A DNA stretch of 7,476 nt from Labilithrix luteola. Its GTDB lineage: Bacteria > Myxococcota_A > Polyangia > Polyangiales > Polyangiaceae. The stretch covers positions 1 to 7,476 of the forward strand of contig JAMFST010000239.1 of NCBI GenBank assembly GCA_026225435.1. The letters run 5' to 3'. The notes below the pieces were generated by a model. That model ran no database searches. It had not been told where the DNA came from and saw only the letters and a program-made list of their open reading frames with translations. The number at the start of each line of letters is the position of its first letter. Position 1 is the first letter of the stretch. Below are positions 1-6,640 of the stretch, one piece after another. The translations under genes and the position numbers were made by a program.

Positions 1-1216
<1,216 letters not shown>

Positions 1217-1259
1217 CAGACCGTAAGCGCCTGGAATCACGGGCGCGGCGGGCAGAACG

Positions 1260-1269
1260 TGCTTAGGTT
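1260..1269 (+). promoter_or_regulatory. Candidate -10 region (TG + TAGGTT) for the 1279 gene
   Basis: TG at 1260-1261 is followed closely by TAGGTT (1264-1269), or TTAGGT (1263-1268) in strict extended -10 spacing. No convincing -35 box lies 16-19 bases upstream. A start of transcription about 7 bases downstream would fall on the GTG at 1276 or just before the ATG at 1279, so the mRNA may be leaderless. The only Shine-Dalgarno-like sequence is the AGG inside this box. The call rests on a short match in GC-rich DNA where T/A-rich hexamers are rare. Confidence 0.33.
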
Positions 1270-1278
1270 CTCCCGGTG

Positions 1279-2043
1279 ATGACGCCTTCGGTCGGGCCGC
1301 GCCCGCGTAGTAGTCCGTGGCTGCCCCGGCTGGTGATGGTGATCTGCGCGCTCCCCATCGTGCGCATGGCCTTTCACGACCCGCGCTACCTGTTTCCGCT
1401 GGCGATCGCGCTGGTCATGTTGCTGCTGCCGCCGTTCCTCTCGCGGCGGCGGATGCGCGCGGTGCTCCTCTCGGGCGACGTGAAGCGGGTGCTGGGGACC
1501 TGGGAAGGGTCGCTCGAGCGCGTGCTCTATCCCGAGACGATGGCGCCGCTCATGGCGGCCACGGCCTACGCCGCCTACGGCTGGATCGAGTCGTCGCGCC
1601 GGTCGCTGTCGCGCGCGGTGCACGGGCCGGCCTGGGACGCGGCGCTCGAGCAGCGGCTCTTCGTGGAGACGCTCCTCGACACGTTCGAAGGGGAAAAAGG
1701 CGCAGCGCTGGAGAAGGCGGCCAAGCTCGAGACCATGCCGCTGCCGCCGCTGGCGGGGTGGAGCGCGCGGCGCAAGATCACCCTGCTTCGCCAGGCGGTC
1801 GGGGCGGTGGCCCGGGCGTTCGCCCATTCCAGCCTGCAGGACGACGCCCGTGTCCTCGAGCGCGCCTCCTCCGTCTCGCCGCTGGTCTTCTGGGCGATGC
1901 GCTACGCCCGCGCCATCCTCGCGATCGACGCCGGGACGGTCGCCAAGGCGCGGCAGCTGCTGCAAGGGGCGCCGGAGTGGCCGGAGGAGAGCGCCTTCCA
2001 CGTGTTCCACCGCGACCTGCAGAGCCGGCTCGCGAGCCCGTGA
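1279..2043 (+). CDS. Membrane-anchored helical protein of unknown function
   Basis: I do not recognise a family. The 254-residue product starts with a short Pro/Arg-rich tail, then two hydrophobic stretches (about residues 14-28 and 37-54) separated by a short charged turn and followed by an SRRRM basic cluster. That pattern fits a membrane hairpin with both ends in the cytoplasm. The remaining ~195 residues are rich in Ala, Leu, Glu and Arg, look entirely helical, and could be a divergent TPR-like solenoid; no catalytic motif is visible. A GTG at 1276 directly precedes the ATG at 1279. I chose the ATG as the commoner codon, but the GTG would add only one residue. The gene lies 62 bases after the FHA activator and 64 bases before the response regulator, on the same strand. 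It may therefore belong to the signalling locus, for example as a membrane adaptor, which is inference only. Confidence 0.75.
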   Translation: MTPSVGPRPRSSPWLPRLVMVICALPIVRMAFHDPRYLFPLAIALVMLLLPPFLSRRRMRAVLLSGDVKRVLGTWEGSLERVLYPETMAPLMAATAYAAYGWIESSRRSLSRAVHGPAWDAALEQRLFVETLLDTFEGEKGAALEKAAKLETMPLPPLAGWSARRKITLLRQAVGAVARAFAHSSLQDDARVLERASSVSPLVFWAMRYARAILAIDAGTVAKARQLLQGAPEWPEESAFHVFHRDLQSRLASP

Positions 2044-2088
2044 CAAGGCTCTGATGCTGCAATAAGGCGCGCGGGCTGGCCCTGCCGC

Positions 2089-2097
2089 TGGTATTCT
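2089..2097 (+). promoter_or_regulatory. Candidate extended -10 promoter (TGgTATTCT) for the response regulator-kinase operon
   Basis: TG at 2089-2090, one spacer base, then TATTCT at 2092-2097 matches the extended -10 pattern of housekeeping promoters. No good -35 is seen at the usual distance, which extended -10 promoters often tolerate. The box ends 10 bases before the ATG at 2108, so transcription would begin at or within a few bases of the start codon. No Shine-Dalgarno sequence precedes that ATG at normal spacing, which agrees with a leaderless or very short-leader transcript. Confidence 0.42.
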
Positions 2098-2107
2098 CCG
2101 CTGCGAG

Positions 2108-3607
2108 ATGACCTCGCCGGCTGCGCGGCCGCGCGTCCTGTACACCGACGACGAGGAGGACGTGCGCGCGGTGTTCGCCGCCGTCTTCGGCGAATGGTTC
2201 GACGTGTCGCTCGCCGACGGCGGTGAGGCCGCGCTGGCGGAGCTGGCCGGGGGCGCCTTCGACGTGCTGGTGAGCGACATGCGCATGGACCCGATGCGCG
2301 GCTCCGAGCTGCTCCGTCAGGCGTGCGAGCTGTACCCCGACGTGCCGCGCGTCCTCTGCACCTCCGTCCGCGACGCGGTCAGCCAGGTGAGCGAGCTCGC
2401 CGACGCGGTGAACAATGCCCACGTCTTCGCCTACGTGCAGAAGCCGTGGGACGTCGAGCAGCTGCGCCTGAACATCCGCCGCGCCGCCGAGTCGCGCCAG
2501 CTCGCCCAGCAGAACAAGCGGCTGGTGGAGGAGCTGCGTCAGGTGAACCTGCGCCTCGAGGAGGACGTCGAGGCGGTGACGCGCGCGGTCGCTCGCCCGC
2601 AGCTGCAGGTGGTCTCGCCGGCGATGGCGCGGGTGCTCGAGCAGGTGAGCGCCGTCGCCAGCACCGACGCCAGCGTGCTGCTCTTCGGCGAGACCGGGGT
2701 GGGCAAGGAGCTGGTCGCCGCCGCGGTACACGACCTCGCGCCGGCGCGTCGTGGCGGGCGCTTCGTGGCGCAGAACCTCGCCGCGCTCCCGCCGGAGCTG
2801 ATGGCGAGCGAGCTGTTCGGGCACGTCAAGGGGGCCTTCACCGGCGCGCAGGCGTCGCGTCGCGGCCTGTTCGAGCTGGCCGACGGTGGCACGCTCTTCC
2901 TCGACGAGATCGGCGAGGCGCCGCTCAACCTGCAGGCGATGCTGCTGCGCGCGCTCGAGTCGCGCGAGATCTGGCCGGTCGGGGGGAGCGAGCCGCGCAA
3001 GGTCGATCTGCGCATCGTCGCCGCCACCAACCGCGATCTGTTCGCCGAGGCGCAGGCCGGGCGCTTCCGGCTCGATCTCTACTACCGGCTGGCCGTGGCG
3101 CCGATCGAGATCCCGCCCCTGCGCGCGCGCCCCGAGGACGTGCGCGGGCTCGGCGAGCCGATGCTGGTGGCGGCCTGCAAGCGGATGAACCGCGCGCAGC
3201 CGCAGCTGACCGACGCGGCCTGGCGCGCGCTCGAGCGGCACACCTGGCCCGGCAACGTGCGCGAGCTGGGGAACGTGATGGAGCGGCTGGCGATCTACAA
3301 CGCCGGTCGCGAGGTGGACGCGGGGGACCTGATGCTCCCGGGTCTCGGCGGGATGACGCTGTCCACCGTCCCGCCGCCGCCCCCTTCGAGCACGCTCCTC
3401 TTCGCACGCGCGCCCGAGCCGGTGGTGTCGGGGACGCTCGCGCTGCAGCTGCCGGAGGGGGGCACCACCTTCGAGGAGCTCGAACGGGAGATCCTGGCGC
3501 AGGTGGTCGCCCGCGCCGAAGGGAACCAGTCGCGCGCCGCGCGCTCGCTGGGCCTGAGCGAGAGCACGCTGCGTAGCCGTCTGAAGCGGCTGGGGCTCAA
3601 GGGATGA
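2108..3607 (+). CDS. NtrC/HupR-type response regulator, sigma54-dependent activator
   Basis: This is a complete 499-residue two-component regulator. The receiver domain (about 8-125) has the acidic pair D14-D15, phospho-acceptor D57 in VSDMRM, T85, Y109 and K112 in the QKPW motif. The AVN...KPW style resembles HupR/HoxA-like receivers. A charged, probably coiled-coil linker (about 126-160) leads to the AAA+ domain: Walker A GETGVGKE (194-201), GAFTGA (242-247), Walker B TLFLDE (262-267), sensor I ATNRDL (306-311), arginine-finger segment FRLDLYYR (320-327), and WPGNVREL near 380-390. A Pro-rich linker (about 422-430) precedes a Fis-type HTH at the C-terminus containing GNQSRAARSLGLSESTL. All key residues are present, so it should be an active, phosphorylation-controlled sigma54 activator. 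Its stop overlaps the kinase start (ATGA), indicating co-expression. No histidine kinase is in view, so its phosphodonor is unknown. ATG 2108 is supported by the receiver starting a few residues in. Confidence 0.95.
   Translation: MTSPAARPRVLYTDDEEDVRAVFAAVFGEWFDVSLADGGEAALAELAGGAFDVLVSDMRMDPMRGSELLRQACELYPDVPRVLCTSVRDAVSQVSELADAVNNAHVFAYVQKPWDVEQLRLNIRRAAESRQLAQQNKRLVEELRQVNLRLEEDVEAVTRAVARPQLQVVSPAMARVLEQVSAVASTDASVLLFGETGVGKELVAAAVHDLAPARRGGRFVAQNLAALPPELMASELFGHVKGAFTGAQASRRGLFELADGGTLFLDEIGEAPLNLQAMLLRALESREIWPVGGSEPRKVDLRIVAATNRDLFAEAQAGRFRLDLYYRLAVAPIEIPPLRARPEDVRGLGEPMLVAACKRMNRAQPQLTDAAWRALERHTWPGNVRELGNVMERLAIYNAGREVDAGDLMLPGLGGMTLSTVPPPPPSSTLLFARAPEPVVSGTLALQLPEGGTTFEELEREILAQVVARAEGNQSRAARSLGLSESTLRSRLKRLGLKG
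3592..3607 (+). promoter_or_regulatory. ATGA stop/start overlap with upstream GGGG ribosome-binding site
   Basis: The kinase ATG (3604-3606) shares bases with the regulator TGA (3605-3607). GGGG at 3592-3595 sits 8 bases before the ATG and can act as a Shine-Dalgarno sequence inside the upstream gene. This arrangement is typical of translational coupling and supports making the two proteins in fixed ratio. It also supports the choice of kinase start. Confidence 0.7.
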
Positions 3608-5463
3608 GCGCCGCCGATCCGCTGCCCGGTCGCCAGTTCGATCTCGCGAAGTACGAGGTCTTCGAGGAGATCGGCCATGGCGGGATGGCCACGGTGTACC
3701 GCGGGCGCGATCGGCGGCTCGGTCGCGACGTGGCGCTCAAGGTGATTCACCCCCACCTGCGCGACTCGGCGGACGTGGCCCGGCGCTTCGCCGACGAGGC
3801 CAAGGCGGTCGCCAAGCTGCGCCACCGGAACATCGTCGAGGTCTTCGACGTCTCCGGTGAGGAGGAGCGCGAGCAGTACCTGGTCGTCGAGCTGATTCGC
3901 GGGCGCACCCTGCGCAAGCTGCTCGAGGACCACGGGCCGATGCCGCCGGAGATCGCCGGTGCGGTGCTGCTGGAGATCCTCGCGGCGCTGAGCCACGCGC
4001 ACGCCGCCGGCGTGGTGCACCGCGACGTGAAGCCGGAGAACGTGCTCGTCGAGCACCGGCGGGCGAGCTCGCTGGCCAGCGAGGACACGCCGACCGGATC
4101 GGCGCGCTCGTTGCGGACCGATCGCGGCGAGCGGTCGGAGCGGCCGCCGGAGCCGGGGACGCGCACGGTGGTGAAGCTGACGGACTTCGGCATCGCCAAG
4201 CTGCTCGACGCGCAGGGGGGGACCTCCACCGGGCAGGTGCTGGGGAGCCCGGCGCACATGGCGCCGGAGCAGATCGAAGGGGGAGAGGTCGACGAGCGTG
4301 CGGACGTCTTCGCCGCCGGAGTCTTGTTGTACGAATGTGTCGTCGGCTCGCTCCCCTTCCGCGGGAACAACCCGGCGCAGGTGCTGCGGCGCGTCCTCGA
4401 GGGGCTCTATCCGCCGGCGGAGCGGGAGCGGCCGACGGTGGGCAAGCGGTGGAGCGCGCTGATCGATCGCGCTCTCTCGCACGCTCCGGCCGATCGCTTC
4501 GCCTCGGCGGGGGAGATGGCCGCGGCCGTGGAGGCGGAGCTCGCGCGCGCGGGCGAGGGGGCGCCGCGGGTGGAGCTGGAGGCCTGGCTCGACGATCCCG
4601 AAGGCTACGCCGAGCAGCACAAGGCGCGGCTGGTGAAGCGGTTGAGCGCCCTGGCCGCGATGGCCCGCAGCGAGAGGAACGTGCTCGCCGCGGCCGGTGA
4701 CTACAACCGGGCGCTCGCCTACGCGCCGAACGATCCCGATCTCCTGCGGGCCCTGACCCGCCTGATGCGCGCGGAGCGGCGCCGTCGCGTGCTGTTGCGC
4801 ACCGTGCCGGTGGCGCTGGTGGTGGGGGTGGGTATCGCCTCGTTCTTCATCGCCCGGCGGGTGCACCACGCGCAGGTGGTGGCGCGTCACGCCGAGCAGC
4901 AGGCGCAGGTCGCGCCGAGCGCCTCGGCTCCGGTGGCGCCGATCTCGCCGGACCAGGACGCGGGCCACGCGCCGCAGACCGCGGCCTCGGTGACCCCCAA
5001 GCCGCCGACCCCGCCGCGGCCGGTGCGTCGTGACGTGGTGGTCGACTCGCTGGTGCCGGCCTTCGGCGTGCTCTTCTCGCTCGATGGTGCGCTGCCGCGC
5101 GAGGCTCACGAGGGGAACGTGCTGACCATCAGCGACGACCACGCCCACGAGCTGCGCTTCACCTGCCAGCAGAACCTGTGCGAGCCGCGCCGGGTCGATC
5201 TCGGGCCGGGCCAGGCCGACGTGCACCTCGGCGACTTCCGCCTGCGCATCCGCGACGCCATCCTCGTCGTCGACGGCAACCCGGTGAATCACTACATCAT
5301 CAAGGAATTCTCCCAGGTCGCCTGTCGCTCGGGCACCCCGGTGACCCTGCCGATGCACCGCCGTGACGAGGCGGTCACGGTGCTCGAGCTGGAGTCGAAC
5401 AAGGCCCAGCGCGCCTCGCTGACCGCCGGCCAGATGGTCCACGTAGCGTTCGCGGGTCCCTGA
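3604..5463 (+). CDS. Transmembrane Hanks-type Ser/Thr protein kinase (PknB-like)
   Basis: The 619-residue product would phosphorylate Ser/Thr on cytoplasmic partners. The kinase domain (about 17-290) is intact: Gly-rich loop GHGGMATV (24-31), ATP lysine K46, helix-C glutamate E65, HRDVKPEN with catalytic D141 and N146, DFG (194-196), activation-segment T207/S208/T209, GSPAHMAPE ending at E222, and D234. About 35 extra residues, rich in Ser/Thr/Arg, sit between N146 and DFG. Residues ~300-398 form a helical juxtamembrane region with a TPR-like stretch (near 361-388). It ends in a basic RRRR cluster before a single membrane segment (about 400-417). After a Pro/Ala-rich linker (~425-475), a probably beta-rich extracytoplasmic domain (~475-619) has three cysteines (C521, C526, C574). 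It recalls divergent PEGA-like repeats, which I cannot confirm. The gene is translationally coupled to the response regulator, suggesting a shared pathway. The kinase assignment is certain; substrate and ligand are unknown. Confidence 0.95.
   Translation: MSAADPLPGRQFDLAKYEVFEEIGHGGMATVYRGRDRRLGRDVALKVIHPHLRDSADVARRFADEAKAVAKLRHRNIVEVFDVSGEEEREQYLVVELIRGRTLRKLLEDHGPMPPEIAGAVLLEILAALSHAHAAGVVHRDVKPENVLVEHRRASSLASEDTPTGSARSLRTDRGERSERPPEPGTRTVVKLTDFGIAKLLDAQGGTSTGQVLGSPAHMAPEQIEGGEVDERADVFAAGVLLYECVVGSLPFRGNNPAQVLRRVLEGLYPPAERERPTVGKRWSALIDRALSHAPADRFASAGEMAAAVEAELARAGEGAPRVELEAWLDDPEGYAEQHKARLVKRLSALAAMARSERNVLAAAGDYNRALAYAPNDPDLLRALTRLMRAERRRRVLLRTVPVALVVGVGIASFFIARRVHHAQVVARHAEQQAQVAPSASAPVAPISPDQDAGHAPQTAASVTPKPPTPPRPVRRDVVVDSLVPAFGVLFSLDGALPREAHEGNVLTISDDHAHELRFTCQQNLCEPRRVDLGPGQADVHLGDFRLRIRDAILVVDGNPVNHYIIKEFSQVACRSGTPVTLPMHRRDEAVTVLELESNKAQRASLTAGQMVHVAFAGP
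4051..4167 (+). other. Low-complexity insert inside the kinase catalytic domain
   Basis: Residues 150-188 of the kinase lie between HRDVKPENVLV and VVKLTDFG. In M. tuberculosis PknB the Asn-to-DFG-Asp distance is about 13 residues (N143 to D156); here it is 48 (N146 to D194). The extra stretch is in frame and contains about 11 Ser/Thr plus many Arg, Glu and Pro residues. It is predicted to be a disordered loop on the beta7-beta8 hairpin, close to the active cleft. It could be a target for autophosphorylation or partner docking, or just a neutral expansion. Confidence 0.7.
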
Positions 5464-5473
5464 AGGGACCCGC
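5452..5473 (+). repeat. Perfect hairpin enclosing the kinase stop codon
   Basis: Arms GCGGGTCCC (5452-5460) and GGGACCCGC (5465-5473) are perfectly complementary with a 4-base TGAA loop. The TGA stop of the kinase (5461-5463) lies in the loop. There is no T-run directly after it, so it is not a classical intrinsic terminator. It may protect the 3' end, slow RNA polymerase, or act together with the structures just downstream. Confidence 0.65.
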
Positions 5474-5485
5474 TGACGGTCATCT

Positions 5486-5530
5486 AGGGGCGGCACGCGC
5501 CGCCTCTCCCCAAAAAAAGCGTCGTTTTTT
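5486..5530 (+). terminator. Candidate terminator region: GC hairpin followed by an A7/T6 element
   Basis: A stem pairs 5486-5494 with 5499-5507 (core GGCGGC / GCCGCC, loop ACGC, one G-U pair). It is followed by CCCC, seven A (5512-5518), GCGTCG, and six T (5525-5530). The A and T runs can themselves pair (5513-5518 with 5525-5530). The T-run is too far from the GC stem for a textbook intrinsic terminator. However, such runs are rare in DNA this GC-rich, and the position after the kinase operon and before the next promoter fits termination. A terminator function is inference. Confidence 0.4.
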
Positions 5531-5567
5531 GCGGTCCCCGCCCCACGCGGGCTCGCCCTGCTCGCTG

Positions 5568-5598
5568 GCGACAGAATCACGTCGACCTCAGGTAGGAT
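5568..5598 (+). promoter_or_regulatory. Candidate promoter for the secreted TPR protein gene
   Basis: TAGGAT (5593-5598) matches the TAnnnT pattern of -10 boxes. GCGACA (5568-5573) shares GACA with the -35 consensus at a 19-base spacing, slightly longer than ideal. Transcription would start near 5605, giving a short leader before the GTG at 5620 or the ATG at 5629. The position just after the likely terminator of the kinase operon supports a separate transcription unit. Confidence 0.35.
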
Positions 5599-5628
5599 CG
5601 GCGCTCCGCGGGTGCCGCGGTGCTCTCG

Positions 5629-6624
5629 ATGCGGACGCGCGCTCCTTCGTTCCTCCGACCCGGTCTGGCTCGTCTCGCGGGTGGCCTGCTCGTCCTCGCG
5701 GCGCTCGGCTCGTTCGCAGGGGTGGCCCGGGCCGACGAGCAGGGGGATCTCGACAAGGCGCGGGCCGCCTACCTTGCCCGCCGTTACGACGAGGCCGAGC
5801 GGCGCTTCCGCACCATGCTCGATCCCGTCAACGGCACCATCCACGACCCGACGCTCCTCTCGCGCGCGCGGATGTACTGGGGGGCGGTGGCGCTGGCGAA
5901 GAACAGCGCGGTGCAGGGCACGGCCATCTTCGAGAAGCTCCTCCTCGACGACCCGACCTTCGAGCCGGATCCACTCAGCTTCCCCGCCGACGTCATCAAC
6001 GCCTTCATCGACACGCGCGCCCGCATGCGCGAGCGCCTCAGCGCCATGGCCGCCGAGCAAGCGCGAAGAGACGCCGAGCGACGCGCCAAGGACGAGGCCG
6101 ACCGCAAGCGGCAGGCCGAGCACCTGGCGATGGTGGAGCGGCTGGCCAGCGAGGAGAAGATCACCGACGAGCACTCGCGCTGGATCGCCGCGCTCCCCTT
6201 CGGCGTCGGGCAGTTCCAGAACGGCCACCCCGGCCTCGGGTGGTTCTTCCTCGCCAGCGAGGCGGCGCTCACCATCGGCGGCTCGATCGCCTTGCCGTTC
6301 TACAGCTACAACCGCTCCAAGGGCTTCTCTGCCTACGAGGTGGCCAACGTCACCGTGGCCAACGAGTACCTCGCGCGGGCGAACACCGCGCGCTACGTCA
6401 ACGCGGCCATGCTCGGCACCGCGCTCGGCGTCGGCGCCATCGGGATCCTCCAGGCGGAGCTGGCCTACGTCCCCGACATCGTCATCGTGAAGCACCGCCC
6501 GCTGCCGGACGCCCGCGCCGGCCAGGGTACCTTCGCGCCTTCGCTCGTGCCGGCGCTCTCGCCGATCTTCGCCCCGAACAATCGCCCCTCGGGCGGTCAG
6601 GCGTCCCTGACCATCACCTTCTGA
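5629..6624 (+). CDS. Exported TPR/coiled-coil protein with C-terminal hydrophobic segments
   Basis: The 331-residue product has a clear N-terminal signal peptide: Arg-rich start, hydrophobic core at about 13-30, and a likely signal peptidase I site after A35 (ARA before DE). It is followed by helical TPR-like sequence (about 37-120), with a DKARAAYLARRYDEAERRF-type repeat near the start. A highly charged coiled coil (about 128-175) comes next. Then a PFGVGQFQNGHPGLGWFF segment (190-207) begins a hydrophobic stretch to about 222, with a second at about 255-275. The GQFQNG...GWFF pattern recalls DUF5683-type membrane proteins, but I cannot confirm that. The protein ends in SLTITF, whose terminal Phe resembles an outer-membrane beta signal, although no barrel is visible. 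A GTG at 5620 is an alternative start adding MLS; I prefer the ATG because it gives a normal signal peptide. An envelope scaffold or assembly role is likely; the precise function is unknown. Confidence 0.85.
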   Translation: MRTRAPSFLRPGLARLAGGLLVLAALGSFAGVARADEQGDLDKARAAYLARRYDEAERRFRTMLDPVNGTIHDPTLLSRARMYWGAVALAKNSAVQGTAIFEKLLLDDPTFEPDPLSFPADVINAFIDTRARMRERLSAMAAEQARRDAERRAKDEADRKRQAEHLAMVERLASEEKITDEHSRWIAALPFGVGQFQNGHPGLGWFFLASEAALTIGGSIALPFYSYNRSKGFSAYEVANVTVANEYLARANTARYVNAAMLGTALGVGAIGILQAELAYVPDIVIVKHRPLPDARAGQGTFAPSLVPALSPIFAPNNRPSGGQASLTITF

Positions 6625-6640
6625 TCACGGCCCGATCAGA
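6620..6640. repeat. Inverted repeat containing both stop codons of the convergent genes
   Basis: TCTGATC (6620-6626) and GATCAGA (6634-6640) are perfect complements separated by ACGGCCC. The plus-strand TGA (6622-6624) lies in the left arm and the minus-strand TGA (complement of 6636-6638) in the right arm. The two genes are only 11 bases apart. A 7-bp stem without a T-run is weak as a terminator but would work equally on both strands. Confidence 0.5.

Noticed and set aside
1227..1246. Hairpin GCGCC/GGCGC after the FHA activator as a terminator
   Set aside because: The stem is only 5 bp with a 10-base loop and no T-run, so it is likely chance in GC-rich DNA.
2077..2092. Possible sigma54 promoter TGGC...CTGG upstream of the response regulator
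   Set aside because: The -24 TGGC is present, but the -12 element has GG instead of the essential GC. The extended -10 box nearby is a better explanation.
1237..3241. Minus-strand open frames opposite the unknown membrane protein and the response regulator
   Set aside because: They are low-complexity Arg/Ala/His-rich translations without motifs, opposite well-supported plus-strand genes.
5518..5532. Possible sigma54 -12 element TTTTTTGC before the TPR gene
   Set aside because: The -12 part matches, but at the required spacing the -24 position reads AGCG and lacks the GG pair.
3295..6495. Very long open frame of over 1000 codons on the minus strand
   Set aside because: It is antisense to the kinase and TPR genes, whose motifs are unmistakable. 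Its translation is rich in His, Arg and Gly with no domain, as expected from stop-poor antisense frames at this GC content.
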